Below, piece after piece: positions 52,561 through 60,746 of a DNA stretch of 64,000 nt. Location: contig NZ_CP060418.1 of the NCBI RefSeq assembly GCF_014298075.1, positions 992,001-1,056,000 of the forward strand, written 5' to 3'. The translations under genes and the position numbers were made by a program. Origin of the DNA: Enterobacter sp. JUb54 (GTDB lineage Bacteria > Pseudomonadota > Gammaproteobacteria > Enterobacterales > Enterobacteriaceae). The notes below the pieces were generated by a model. It saw only the letters and a list, made by a program, of their open reading frames with translations, had not been told where the DNA came from and made no database searches. Each line of letters opens with the position of its first letter. Positions within the stretch are counted from its first letter, which is position 1.

Positions 52561-53171
52561 TCCACAGGGAAGCATTAGTAATAACTCTGTGGATAACTAC
52601 TATATGCAGTGGTTGTAAAAAAAAATAACGCTATATAGTGAATATTTTAGTGATGATTCTTTTGAGTACAAGAGTTGATTTTGACGTTAAGTTGAGGGTG
52701 CGGAGGCGGAATAATCGCCGGGCCCTTGTCGCATAAGGCCTGGCGAAGATGTCAATAAACTGGAAAATAAAAATGTAAATCTGATCTAATGCTGATTTCT
52801 TCAACGGTTGTAAAAATTACGCGGCTTGATGCCGCGGAATCATTGAGTCGACACCATATAAATTACTGCTGACGGTTTGTGACTTTTGTTGTCGCTCGCA
52901 ACATTTAACTAACAATTTCACGCATCCCCCAGTCAGTGCTCATATCTAGTTTTTTCCCTCCATAATCTCATTGCAGGTATGAGTAACCCCTCAATCGGTT
53001 AAGAGTAATCTTGTATGAGCATTCTTTGTTCTAGATGTGGTCGGGATGATCTTCATAAACGAAAAAAATAGCGTCGATTCAAACTTCTATGGTTTTTTTG
53101 ACTTCCCATTGCTGACAAAAAAGAAACAGTTTGTGCCTTTAAGATGTTGCTCATTGAATGAGTTAAGTGTA

Positions 53172-53187
53172 CTGTTTATTTATACAG
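53172..53187. promoter_or_regulatory. LexA (SOS) box of the dinI-like operon
   Basis: CTGTTTATTTATACAG, a perfect CTGT-N8-ACAG with TA on both flanks, 18 bases before the dinI-like start codon. Confidence 0.9.
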
Positions 53188-53205
53188 TATTGTGGCGGGG
53201 TAGCT

Positions 53206-53439
53206 ATGAAAGTTGAAATCACGATCGACCGTAAGAAAAAATTGCCTGATGGAGCTGAGCCTGCTTTAGAGGCTGAGTTGCTGCGACGATTAAATCAAAA
53301 ATATGACAACTGCAAATTGACGATCCGCCGTACAGGGGCTGATGGGCTCAGTGTGTTCGGTGGCATGGCCGGCGATAAAGAAACTATCGAAGAGATCCTC
53401 CAGGAGACGTGGGAAAGCGCTGACGACTGGTTTTACTAA
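53206..53439 (+). CDS. DinI-like SOS protein
   Basis: 77 residues (host DinI 81). Two beta strands then the acidic C-terminal helix ILQETWESADDWF that in DinI binds RecA. Phage DinI homologues modulate RecA filaments. Start ATG 53206 after GCGGGG; the in-frame ATG at 53167 lies upstream of the LexA box and cannot be used from that promoter. Confidence 0.9.
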   Translation: MKVEITIDRKKKLPDGAEPALEAELLRRLNQKYDNCKLTIRRTGADGLSVFGGMAGDKETIEEILQETWESADDWFY

Positions 53440-53547
53440 TTCACCTTTTTTGGTGGCTGGCATTTTGCAAAGTATCGCAGTAAGCGTGTCCCTTTGATGC
53501 TGTCGCCGGACTTAATTTTTGCGTCTGTATGTCGCTCAGGGGGTAAT

Positions 53548-53796
53548 GTGAGTGATGGTATTGAGGTTCCTGCTGATCATTCCTGGTACGACGTTGTTAG
53601 GAGATCAGACGGTGCCATTATTTGTAGCTTCCCGGCCGAAGGAAGGCATCTGGTTTACAGGGTTAATGGCATAATTTCGATGCGCCCATTATTGCCAGAT
53701 GAAGAGATTTTTACGCTGAATGGATTTATGAAGTTTGCTCAACGACTTGGCTATCGAGTTTTGCCACCTTCTGATAATATGAAATCAACGGCCTGA
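53548..53796 (+). CDS. unknown protein behind dinI, possible antirepressor
   Basis: 82 residues from GTG 53548, chosen because CAGGGGG stands just before it; the frame is open back to 53494 without a good site. Small alpha/beta protein (SWYDVVRRSDGAIICSF). No family recognised. It lies 108 bases after dinI with no terminator between, so it is under the same LexA box. In Gifsy prophages a dinI gene is followed by a LexA-controlled antirepressor acting on a non-cleavable repressor, the same logic as here. The role is an inference. Confidence 0.6.
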   Translation: MSDGIEVPADHSWYDVVRRSDGAIICSFPAEGRHLVYRVNGIISMRPLLPDEEIFTLNGFMKFAQRLGYRVLPPSDNMKSTA

Positions 53797-53831
53797 ACAA
53801 CCGTTAACCTACTGCGCCACCGGAGATAACG

Positions 53832-54431
53832 ATGGCGCAGCAATTACACCTAATAAAACAGTCTCAAGGCATACTGATCCCTGCCACGCAGGAGACCAGT
53901 GATTTTCTGCAGTCAAAATGCAAGCTCGGTGCCGTCCTGGAAGCCGAATATAAGCTTGTCCGAAATCCGGCGTTTCACCGCCGCTTCTTTGCTTTACTCA
54001 ATCTCGGATTTGAATACTGGGAGCCTACCGGCGGGGCGATCTCGTCCAATGAACGCCGACTGGTGACCGGGTATGCAAAATACCTGGCAGCGTATGGCGG
54101 CAATGAATCAGCGTTGCTCGACGCTGCCGAGCAATATCTCGACCGGATAGCGGAGAAACGCGCCTGCAGCATCAGTATCTGCAAGTCCTTTGACGCTTAC
54201 CGGGCGTGGGTCATTGTCGAAGCTGGCCACTATGACGTCATCCAGTTGCCGGACGGCACGCTGAAAAAACACCCCCGCAGCATTTCATTTTCCAGCATGG
54301 ATGAATGCGAATTCCAGGAATTATACAAAGCATCGCTCGATGTTCTCTGGCGCTGGATCCTATCCCGTTCTTTTGGCAGCCAGATGGAAGTCGAGAACGC
54401 CGCAAACCAGCTTCTGAGCTTCGCGGGGTGA
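53832..54431 (+). CDS. DUF1367 family phage protein
   Basis: 199 residues (KLGAVLEAEYKLVRNPAFHRRFFALLNLGF..), typical of the DUF1367 proteins found in the nin region of lambdoid phages. Function unknown. It overlaps the next start as TGATG. Confidence 0.8.
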   Translation: MAQQLHLIKQSQGILIPATQETSDFLQSKCKLGAVLEAEYKLVRNPAFHRRFFALLNLGFEYWEPTGGAISSNERRLVTGYAKYLAAYGGNESALLDAAEQYLDRIAEKRACSISICKSFDAYRAWVIVEAGHYDVIQLPDGTLKKHPRSISFSSMDECEFQELYKASLDVLWRWILSRSFGSQMEVENAANQLLSFAG

Positions 54432-54637
54432 TGCCGATGAAATATTCGTGGTTTCACCATAACGACTGCACAACGCAGCAGGCCGAAGAATTGGTAGCGA
54501 GATATCGTCAGCGGGGCGTAAAGGTCGAACGAAGCTTAAACCCTGACTTTATGACATGGACCGTCAGCGCGCAGCTGGTGGAGGACAAAAACCCGCCGCG
54601 GCCGGATTCCCGCTGGCGCAACAGGATGTGGGGGTGA
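54431..54637 (+). CDS. small phage protein of the nin region
   Basis: 68 residues (MPMKYSWFHHNDCTTQQAEE..). Start set at the ATG overlapping the previous stop; a second ATG at 54437 is possible. Family not recognised. Ends 2 bases before the next start. Confidence 0.65.
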   Translation: MPMKYSWFHHNDCTTQQAEELVARYRQRGVKVERSLNPDFMTWTVSAQLVEDKNPPRPDSRWRNRMWG

Positions 54638-54639
54638 GC

Positions 54640-54936
54640 ATGGCTAACTTTCGCAAAGAGGCCCGAGGCCGCGAATGCACAGTGCGGATCCCTGGTTACT
54701 GTAACGGCAACCCGGAAACCAGCGTGCTGGCGCATTACCGCCTGGCGGGTACGTGCGGTATTGGCTGCAAACCCGATGACACCCAGGCGGCGATCGCCTG
54801 CAGCAACTGCCACGACCTGATCGACGGTAGAAAGAAAATCACCGATTACACCCATGATGAATTGCGCCTGATGCACGCGGAGGGAGTAATGCGCACTCTG
54901 GAAATATGGCGGAAAGAGGGGCTCGTTAAATCATGA
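54640..54936 (+). CDS. DUF1364 putative nuclease
   Basis: 98 residues with HNH-like cysteines and histidines (GRECTVRIPGYC, AHYRL, IACSNCHDLIDG). The CxxC..H..CxxCH pattern suggests a zinc-stabilised HNH endonuclease. Common next to rusA in lambdoid nin regions. ATGA overlap with rusA. Confidence 0.78.
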   Translation: MANFRKEARGRECTVRIPGYCNGNPETSVLAHYRLAGTCGIGCKPDDTQAAIACSNCHDLIDGRKKITDYTHDELRLMHAEGVMRTLEIWRKEGLVKS

Positions 54937-55292
54937 AAATCTACGATATCACCCCCATGGGCAAGCCCCGAATGACACGAGCAGATAAGTGGAAACAGCG
55001 CCCGGCAGTTATGCGTTACCGGGCGTTTTGCGATGAAGCCCGTCTGCGAAAAATTCACCTCCCGGTGTCCGGTGCCCACGTTACGTTCGTTTTGCCCATG
55101 CCGCAAAGCTGGAGCCAGAAAAAGAAGGACCAGCACGCTGGTCAACCACATCAGTCAAAGCCTGACTGCGACAACATGCTGAAAGCCCTGATGGATGCTC
55201 TCTATGATGATGATTCGCACATCTGGGATTGCCGCATCACCAAAATATGGGGAGAGAAGGGGCAAATCATCATTGAGGAGTGCGCGGCATGA
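54933..55292 (+). CDS. rusA: RusA Holliday junction resolvase
   Basis: 119 residues (RusA 120). Catalytic acids in KPDCDNMLKALMDALYDDD, the family signature; N-terminal GKPRMTRADKWKQRP. It resolves four-way junctions as a dimer and assists phage recombination and packaging. Confidence 0.92.
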   Translation: MKIYDITPMGKPRMTRADKWKQRPAVMRYRAFCDEARLRKIHLPVSGAHVTFVLPMPQSWSQKKKDQHAGQPHQSKPDCDNMLKALMDALYDDDSHIWDCRITKIWGEKGQIIIEECAA

Positions 55293-55411
55293 CCAAAGAA
55301 GAGATTGTCAGATACCAGGAAGAAAGCGTTAAGCGCGCCAGTATGCCGCCAGTAGCAAAGCACAACCAGAACCAGACCAAAACCAAACAGCCAAAGAGGG
55401 CCGCAGCGTGA
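55289..55411 (+). CDS. 40-residue basic phage protein
   Basis: Acidic helical start (MTKEEIVRYQEES), then a Lys/Gln/Asn-rich tail. ATGA overlap with rusA and GTGA overlap with the Q start. Function unknown; the couplings support it. Confidence 0.6.
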   Translation: MTKEEIVRYQEESVKRASMPPVAKHNQNQTKTKQPKRAAA

Positions 55412-56229
55412 ATCTTGAAAACACAGTGAAATACCACTTCGCAAAATCCACGCTGATTAGCGATTCTCCGCGTGCCACCGCCTCTGATTCACTGACCGGT
55501 ACCGACATCATGGCGGCAATGGGTATGACGCAGGAACGTGCTGCGATGGGGTATAGCGCTTTCCTGGGCAAGATGGGCATAAGCAATAATGACCGGGATC
55601 GGGCTATCGGACTATTGGCTGAGTACGCGCTTACAAAATGCGATAAAGTTGCAGCGTTGCGCAAGCTCTCGCCAATATTAAAACCCCAGATTATCCGGAT
55701 TCTCGCAGAGTACGCCTTTGAGGATTACTCTCGCAGTGCTTCCAGTAAAAAAAACTGCGACTGCTGCAATGGATCTGGATTCACCGACGCAGTGGTATTC
55801 ACCAACAAAGTAACGTATCCGGACGGTAAACCGCCGAAGTGGGTTAAAGTTACGAAGGGGATCTACCCATCATACTGGGAGGAGGTGAAGTCGGTCCGGG
55901 AGCAGGTTAGGGTGCTCTGCCAAAAGTGCCATGGAAAAGGGACCGTCAGTGCCGCCTGTAACGACTGCCACGGCCGGGGCCGGGTAGTGAACCAGGACGA
56001 GACGGAGAAGCAGGGCGTACCTGTCATGGGTAACTGCAAACGCTGCGGCGGTCGCGGGTATGAGCGAATCCTCTCTACTGCTGTGCACAGTGCCATTTGC
56101 CAGATAACTGATGCCATCACCATAGATACCTGGAAGAAGTCGGTTAAGCCGTTTTTCGACGTACTGATCACTAAATTCGATATAGAGGAGGCCTGGGCAG
56201 AGGCACAACTCAAACAAATAACGCGCTGA
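55408..56229 (+). CDS. late antiterminator Q (phi82-like)
   Basis: 273 residues from GTG 55408 in the overlap with the previous stop. The central DnaJ-like zinc fingers CDCCNGSG, CQKCHGKG, CNDCHGRG and CKRCGGRG are typical of the Q82 antiterminator family. Q binds at the late promoter and lets RNA polymerase pass terminators into the lysis and head genes. A tR'-like terminator follows at 56309. Confidence 0.88.
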   Translation: MNLENTVKYHFAKSTLISDSPRATASDSLTGTDIMAAMGMTQERAAMGYSAFLGKMGISNNDRDRAIGLLAEYALTKCDKVAALRKLSPILKPQIIRILAEYAFEDYSRSASSKKNCDCCNGSGFTDAVVFTNKVTYPDGKPPKWVKVTKGIYPSYWEEVKSVREQVRVLCQKCHGKGTVSAACNDCHGRGRVVNQDETEKQGVPVMGNCKRCGGRGYERILSTAVHSAICQITDAITIDTWKKSVKPFFDVLITKFDIEEAWAEAQLKQITR

Positions 56230-56233
56230 GATA

Positions 56234-56261
56234 TTTACTTTTCCCGAATTCGTGTTAATTT
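56234..56261 (+). promoter_or_regulatory. candidate late promoter pR'
   Basis: TTTACT, 16 bases, TAATTT directly after Q and before the terminator; the place is right for pR' but both boxes are only 4 of 6. Confidence 0.35.
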
Positions 56262-56308
56262 GTTCTAACGATGGGCATTGTATGTTCACCGTTGAAGAAG
56301 AAATTTAA

Positions 56309-56340
56309 GAGCCTCGGCAAACGCCGGGGCTTTTTGTTTT
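56309..56340 (+). terminator. terminator tR' downstream of Q
   Basis: GCCTCGGC-aaac-GCCGGGGC then TTTTTGTTTT. Late transcription without Q should stop here. Confidence 0.88.
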
Positions 56341-56423
56341 CCGGCGATACGACAGGGGTATTCGCGAGATGTATTGCATCAGCGCCCCTCTCGCATCGTC
56401 GTATAGCAACAATAAAAACCAAT

Positions 56424-56453
56424 AAGCCACGCCATCGTGCGGGGCTTTTTTAC
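56424..56453 (+). terminator. second terminator in the late leader
   Basis: AAGCCACGC-catc-GTGCGGGGCTT arms (imperfect) followed by TTTTTT. With tR' this makes a tandem stop. Confidence 0.65.
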
Positions 56454-56510
56454 TGGAACTGATGCTGAACCTGAAATAAAATCCAAGCGAATTTATGGAT
56501 GGTGGACTGA

Positions 56511-56747
56511 ATGAAAAAAATCATTTTAGGGATTATCACAATTGTTGTCGTTTTATTTCTCTATGGCGTTTACACAGCTAAATCGCAATTGAGTAATGGC
56601 GTTTCTTTATTTCAAGTCGCAGTGACATACCAGTCAATGAATCCTGTCAGCCAATACGGCTATCGATGGGTGATGCGTAACGATTCAGGCATGCTCGGTG
56701 CAGTTCAAAAAATGAATGAATCATATGAAAAGTTAAAATCAGAATAG
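56511..56747 (+). CDS. membrane-anchored phage protein
   Basis: 78 residues; an N-terminal membrane helix (MKKIILGIITIVVVLFLYG) and a soluble tail (YQSMNPVSQYGYRW). AT-rich, flanked by terminators on both sides, hence likely an independent moron. Function unknown. Confidence 0.65.
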   Translation: MKKIILGIITIVVVLFLYGVYTAKSQLSNGVSLFQVAVTYQSMNPVSQYGYRWVMRNDSGMLGAVQKMNESYEKLKSE

Positions 56748-56764
56748 CCATGCTCAGGAACACT

Positions 56765-56792
56765 AAAGGTCACCATCCGGTGGCCTTTTTTA
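56765..56792 (+). terminator. terminator before the lysis genes
   Basis: AAGGTCACC-atcc-GGTGGCCTT then TTTT. Confidence 0.85.
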
Positions 56793-56901
56793 TTTTCAGG
56801 CTCACGGGAATCATCCTCGACGCGTGTTGTTGTTAATCCAGCCAGTGAAGCCTGACCCTTTCAAACACACATAGCACCCGCAAACAACGCGAGGTGAGAG
56901 T

Positions 56902-57126
56902 ATGCATCGCATGGAAAAAATAACCACTGGTGCAGCCTATGGCGCTTCAGCCGGGAGCATCTTAAACGGCATGTTAAATGCTTACAGCCCCGAGCAGTGG
57001 AACGCTATCGGTGTACTGGTGGGCATTATCATTGCCGTCCTGACATACCTGACGAATCTGTATTTCAAAATCCGCGAAGACAACCGGCGCAACAGGAGTC
57101 GAGATGAATCCGACGCTCAGGAATAA
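56902..57126 (+). CDS. pinholin (P21 S-like)
   Basis: 74 residues with two membrane helices, similar to phage 21 S ([28 protein letters not shown]). The start MHRM keeps the two methionines (1 and 4) that give antiholin and holin in S21, with a basic residue between. It depolarises the membrane and so releases the SAR endolysin encoded next. Overlaps the endolysin by 23 bases. Confidence 0.9.
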   Translation: MHRMEKITTGAAYGASAGSILNGMLNAYSPEQWNAIGVLVGIIIAVLTYLTNLYFKIREDNRRNRSRDESDAQE

Positions 57127-57598
57127 ACTGATTGGCGCAATAGCTGGCGGTTCCGGTGCTATCGCTATCGCTTCTGTGATGTTGGGTAATGCTGATGGCC
57201 TGGAAGGGCGCCGCTATTACGCATATCAGGACGTCGTTGATGTATGGACTGTATGCGATGGTCACACTGGCGCCGATATTCGCCGCGGGCATCGGTACAC
57301 CGACAAAGAATGTGATGCCCTGCTGCATTCAGATCTGCGCAAGGTGGCAACGGCCATTGATCCGCTAATTAAGGTAAAAATCCCCGACACCACCCGGGCG
57401 GGGCTTTACTCATTCACCTACAACGTTGGCTCTGGCGCATTCGCCAGTTCCACGCTGCTGAAGAAACTGAATACTGGAGACGTGCCAGGCGCGTGCAAAG
57501 AATTGCAACGCTGGACATACGCTGGCGGGAAGCAGTGGAAAGGCCTTATCTCAAGGCGCGAGATTGAGCGCGAAGTATGTCTCTGGGGGCAGAAATGA
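57104..57598 (+). CDS. SAR endolysin (P21 R-like lysozyme)
   Basis: 164 residues. The N-terminal signal-arrest-release helix ([17 protein letters not shown]) is rich in Gly and Ala; a T4-lysozyme-type fold follows with catalytic E34, D43 and T49, and C51 close to the active site as in R21. It is exported inactive and tethered, then released when the membrane is depolarised by the pinholin. Confidence 0.92.
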   Translation: MNPTLRNKLIGAIAGGSGAIAIASVMLGNADGLEGRRYYAYQDVVDVWTVCDGHTGADIRRGHRYTDKECDALLHSDLRKVATAIDPLIKVKIPDTTRAGLYSFTYNVGSGAFASSTLLKKLNTGDVPGACKELQRWTYAGGKQWKGLISRREIEREVCLWGQK

Positions 57599-57897
57599 GA
57601 GCGGTATTACTGATAGCAATATTTCTTCTGTCGGCCTGCGACAGCGGCCCTGAGCCAGCAAAATCAACGATGGCTGTATCTTCTCAGCTCTCTTCTGATG
57701 CAGACCGCATCAAGGTAACCAAAATGTCAGAGTTCAGGGACACCCTGGCTTACGACAACTGGCGCGGCGTATACCTCATTCAGGACAAGCAAACTGGGAA
57801 GGAATACATCGGCATAAGCGGCATTGGCATTTCAGAGGTTGGGGCGCATACGCAACTCGTAGGCAAAGTACAGCAATCCGTAGGGGATGAGCGATGA
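57595..57897 (+). CDS. putative lipoprotein in the lysis cassette
   Basis: 100 residues from ATG 57595, overlapping the endolysin stop (ATGA). Lipobox LLSAC with C15, then a small domain ([19 protein letters not shown]). It stands between endolysin and Rz, where phage 21 has nothing comparable that I recall. It may affect lysis or superinfection. Family not recognised. Confidence 0.7.
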   Translation: MRAVLLIAIFLLSACDSGPEPAKSTMAVSSQLSSDADRIKVTKMSEFRDTLAYDNWRGVYLIQDKQTGKEYIGISGIGISEVGAHTQLVGKVQQSVGDER

Positions 57898-58355
57898 ACC
57901 GCCTAACCGCCATTATCAGCGCAGTGGTTATCTGCTTGATAGTCAGCTTTGGGTGGTTGGCTAATTACTACCACGACAACGCTACCCAGTTCAAAGAGCA
58001 GCGCGATAAAGCCACTGAAAAACTCAGCTTGGCTAACGCCACCATCACCGACATGCAGACCCGTCAGCGCGATGTCGCTGCGCTGGATGCCAAATACACG
58101 AAGGAACTAGCCGATGCGCAAAACACCATTAGCGATTTGCGTAGGGATGTCGATTCTGGCCAGCGCAGGTTGCAACTCAACGCAAAATGTCCCGCGAACG
58201 GAGCGACCGCAGCCGGCGGCTTGGGCGATGCTGCCGGCCCCCGACTTACTGACTCCGCTGAGCGGGATTATTGGAGTCTCCGAGCCGGAATCGCCACCAT
58301 CACAGGGCAAGTGAGCTACCTGCAGGAATACATCCGCACGCAGTGCCTGAGGTGA
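57894..58355 (+). CDS. Rz inner-membrane spanin
   Basis: 153 residues. N-terminal membrane anchor ([18 protein letters not shown]), then a long periplasmic coiled coil. Together with Rz1 it fuses inner and outer membranes in the last step of lysis. ATGA overlap with the lipoprotein gene. Confidence 0.9.
   Translation: MNRLTAIISAVVICLIVSFGWLANYYHDNATQFKEQRDKATEKLSLANATITDMQTRQRDVAALDAKYTKELADAQNTISDLRRDVDSGQRRLQLNAKCPANGATAAGGLGDAAGPRLTDSAERDYWSLRAGIATITGQVSYLQEYIRTQCLR
58114..58314 (+). CDS. Rz1 outer-membrane lipoprotein spanin
   Basis: 66 residues, nested in the Rz gene in another frame. Signal peptide with lipobox ASAGC, C20, then a Pro-rich mature part ([11 protein letters not shown]). 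The nested arrangement is the classic Rz/Rz1 pair. Confidence 0.88.
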   Translation: MRKTPLAICVGMSILASAGCNSTQNVPRTERPQPAAWAMLPAPDLLTPLSGIIGVSEPESPPSQGK

Positions 58356-58357
58356 CC

Positions 58358-58495
58358 ATGCTTCTACTCTTCATTCTCCTGTCGATATGGCTCTGTCAAC
58401 TACCGGAGAGGCCGGACTGGCTAGCAGCCAGTCCATATATCTCTACGCTGGCCCACTCAACTGAGTATCCAGCACGCAGTAAGGGGCTGCGCTGA
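58358..58495 (+). CDS. 45-residue membrane protein after Rz
   Basis: Hydrophobic start MLLLFILLSIWLCQLP, then a polar tail. GAGGTGACC precedes the ATG and it follows Rz by 2 bases, so it is in the lysis operon. Function unknown. Confidence 0.6.
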   Translation: MLLLFILLSIWLCQLPERPDWLAASPYISTLAHSTEYPARSKGLR

Positions 58496-58558
58496 GATAA
58501 GAGCCGCTACAAGAATTGCCTCGCAATAGCGGGGCTTTTTACTAACCGAGGAGTTCCA

Positions 58559-58783
58559 ATGACCGTACGTGCAAAATTTCAATGTAACAGCATCAATAAA
58601 TCGCCGGATAATTCTACTGCTGTCGTCCACCTTATCGCGGTAACGACTGGCAGCACGGAGAACGAAACCTGGTCGAAGTATACCCCCAGCGGTCAACTTC
58701 AAATGGTCATCTCTAACCCCGCAGCGGCAGAACAGTTTGAGCAGGGTAAAGAGTATTTCATCGATATCATCCCGGCTGAGTAG
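58559..58783 (+). CDS. phage protein of unknown function
   Basis: 74 residues, beta-rich (MTVRAKFQCNSINKS.., EQGKEYFIDIIPAE). GAGGAG upstream. Seen by recollection in other enterobacterial phages before the terminase genes; no function known. Confidence 0.7.
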   Translation: MTVRAKFQCNSINKSPDNSTAVVHLIAVTTGSTENETWSKYTPSGQLQMVISNPAAAEQFEQGKEYFIDIIPAE

Positions 58784-58933
58784 GGCATTACAGAGCCACC
58801 TTGCGAGTTGGCTCGATAATGTTCTCCACACCGTATAGAGAGTGCCGGTTTAAATCTTGAAAGTGGACAGTAGTTTCGTTTACCTGAACTGAAGCCTAAG
58901 TGCCGATCAAGCTTCAGGAGAACAGTTAATCAG

Positions 58934-59104
58934 TTACTTAATAGGTTTACTTTCAGAGGGAAGGAAAATGTTTCCGCAGTAGGGACAGATTAACGTTACA
59001 TCATTTTTTATTCTCGATAGGGTGTATGTTGACTGGCGAGAACAGTGAGGGCAGGTGCTTTTTAAAGGTCTGAGTGTACGTATCTTGTCTTTGAGCGTCG
59101 ACAT
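58934..59104 (-). CDS. small zinc-ribbon protein on the opposite strand
   Basis: 56 residues from ATG 59104 (AAGGAC upstream). CPHC and CPYC pairs form a zinc ribbon (STCPHCSRQS, LICPYCGNIF). It runs against the late operon, so it probably has its own promoter and is active in the lysogen. A moron candidate. Confidence 0.65.
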   Translation of the reverse strand: MSTLKDKIRTLRPLKSTCPHCSRQSTYTLSRIKNDVTLICPYCGNIFLPSESKPIK

Positions 59105-59424
59105 GGCGTTTGTCCTTAGTGAGTGATTGCTAACCATACACTATAGGACAGGGGATAGCTCACTTTATAACCTCCCTAGCCCTGTGGTTACTTGCTTTTT
59201 GTGCGAGGGATATGGCAACAAATGACTAAAGCTAATTTCGTTAGGAAAAAGCTATTACCGAAACGCTGCACCAGCTCAATTGTAAGTAAACCATCCAACG
59301 GATTTTTAACGGTTTTCACTGAGTGACTGTGATAATGTCCAAACAACATCAGGGGCCGTCACATGATCTCATGCGATGAAGTTTAGGACCATGGAAGGTC
59401 AAATTTACGGATTTTCGCAAAAAA
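59105..59424. other. AT-rich spacer
   Basis: 320 bases between oppositely facing small genes. I see no ORF with a ribosome site; it presumably holds promoters for the genes on both sides. Confidence 0.4.
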
Positions 59425-59604
59425 ATGACTATTCACAGTGATATCGAGGCATATTTCTTACTTCTACTCAGCATGTGGCCAGTGTTGATAACTTTGTGTA
59501 TCGCAATGTCTTTAGCTTTTTACGGTGTGTTAATGCGTAAAACTTCAATTATTTTCATAGTGCTTGCAATGGCTATTGGTGTATTGGGCTGGTTCTATAC
59601 GTGA
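59425..59604 (+). CDS. 59-residue protein with two membrane helices
   Basis: ATG 59425 to TGA 59602. Two hydrophobic stretches (YFLLLLSMWPVLITLCIAM and IIFIVLAMAIGVLGWF) separated by a short basic loop (LMRKTS). The ribosome site is weak, so this is tentative. AT-rich like the neighbouring moron genes. Confidence 0.45.
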   Translation: MTIHSDIEAYFLLLLSMWPVLITLCIAMSLAFYGVLMRKTSIIFIVLAMAIGVLGWFYT

Positions 59605-59769
59605 CTGAGCCAGTAAGGTTTCGAATAAATAAACAAAGACCAAGGTCGCTGATGCGGCTTTTTATTGGCCATACAGGAGCCATTCCAAAAATAAGAAAAC
59701 ATGAGATTGTTAAGGGTATTGCTTTGTCTTATGTTTAAGGCGTCAAGTTAACCTAAAGGAACAATTATC

Positions 59770-60291
59770 ATGTCTAAACGTCGCACTCTCAAAACTGCAC
59801 TGGCGGCGGTTATTTCACTTGCTGTGCTTGCTGCTCCTGTTTACGCAAACCCAGGTAATGGTAATGGCGGAGGTGGGCATGGTAACAGCGGCGGCGGTGG
59901 CAATCATGGCAATAGTGGCAACCACGGGAATAGCGGAGACCACGGGGACAAAGCTCAGGGGAACGGTAAGTCAGGTGATGAACATGGAAATCGTAAAAAT
60001 TACGGTAAGCCAGACCATGTAGACTCAGACATCAGCTTCTCTCGAGCACGTTCTTTGGCGGTGAACTACGGGTTGGTTGGTTATCAGGCTTTGCCGCCGG
60101 GGATTGCTAAGAACTTAGTGCGTGGCAAGCCGTTACCTCCGGGGATTGCAAAGAAAACGCTTCCAGCATCGATGATCAACGACCTGCCATATTATCCTGG
60201 TTATGAATGGCGAGCAGTTGGTGATGATTTGGTATTAGTCGCATTAAGTACGGCTATCGTTACTTCAGTAATCAACGGTGTTTTTGACTAA
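59770..60291 (+). CDS. CigR/RcnB-like secreted protein (moron)
   Basis: 173 residues. Signal peptide cleaved after VYA, then a Gly/Asn/His-rich stretch of about 55 residues (GNSGNHGNSGDHGDK), then a domain with two LPPGIAK motifs and YYPGYEWRAVGDDLVLVALS, matching the RcnB/CigR family. CigR is a type III effector and anti-virulence factor in Salmonella; RcnB is a periplasmic nickel/cobalt protein. A lysogenic conversion gene in the envelope is likely. AAGGA upstream of the ATG; own terminator behind. Confidence 0.8.
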   Translation: MSKRRTLKTALAAVISLAVLAAPVYANPGNGNGGGGHGNSGGGGNHGNSGNHGNSGDHGDKAQGNGKSGDEHGNRKNYGKPDHVDSDISFSRARSLAVNYGLVGYQALPPGIAKNLVRGKPLPPGIAKKTLPASMINDLPYYPGYEWRAVGDDLVLVALSTAIVTSVINGVFD

Positions 60292-60337
60292 AATATCTAT
60301 GATAGACGCGCCCTGTAGGGCTATTTAATGTCATCAC

Positions 60338-60366
60338 AAAGGCCACCTCCGGGTGGCTTTTTTAAT
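60338..60366 (+). terminator. terminator behind the CigR-like gene
   Basis: AAGGCCACC-tcc-GGGTGGCTT then TTTT. Confidence 0.88.
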
Positions 60367-60432
60367 GGCATTACAGAAGGTACTACGAATAGTGACTTCG
60401 GTAATGCTCCCCACATCGCACAGAGGTAAGAA

Positions 60433-60669
60433 ATGGCAGAAATCACCGCAGAAGAACAAATTCGCCTTAATCTGCTTTCCGTCCTGAACTACGACACAGC
60501 AGCCGCTGCTAAGGCGATTGCATTCGTACAGGACAGTCAGCTGAAGTATCAGATTTTCATCCAACAGTACAACCGGGTTGTAACCGAATCGGAAGTGGTA
60601 GCTAAGACCATCAAGGCGATTCAGGAAGCGACGGAAGCGCTGGCCCTGTTTGATACTGGCACCGAGTAA
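60433..60669 (+). CDS. phage protein of unknown function
   Basis: 78 residues, helical (TAEEQIRLNLLSVLNYD). Found just ahead of terminase; no known role. AGGTAAG before the ATG. Confidence 0.7.
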   Translation: MAEITAEEQIRLNLLSVLNYDTAAAAKAIAFVQDSQLKYQIFIQQYNRVVTESEVVAKTIKAIQEATEALALFDTGTE

Positions 60670-60746
60670 TCCAGTTAAGGAACTCATTACAAAGGCCATC
60701 AGATAGCTGTTGGCTTTTTTAATGGCTTCAACTACAGGAAAAGACC

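Larger units (their letters stand above)
51998..53205. other. 1.2-kb non-coding region of the right arm
   Basis: No ORF with good support. It holds a terminator (52105-52127), a doubtful 27-codon minus-strand ORF (52142-52225), two direct repeats AGTCGCCAGATACATTYGGC (52302-52321 and 52468-52487), a strong terminator at 52525-52560, then about 600 AT-rich bases with a LexA box at the end. The repeats plus terminator suggest a small RNA. Confidence 0.6.

Noticed and set aside
53024..53080. 18-codon ORF with a CSRC motif
   Set aside because: Too short, poor ribosome site, ends in a Lys-run; could be a gene remnant but no support.
57595..57897. GIY-YIG nuclease, because of GVYLI...YIG
   Set aside because: The spacing and the rest of the domain do not fit, and the protein has a lipobox; chance similarity.
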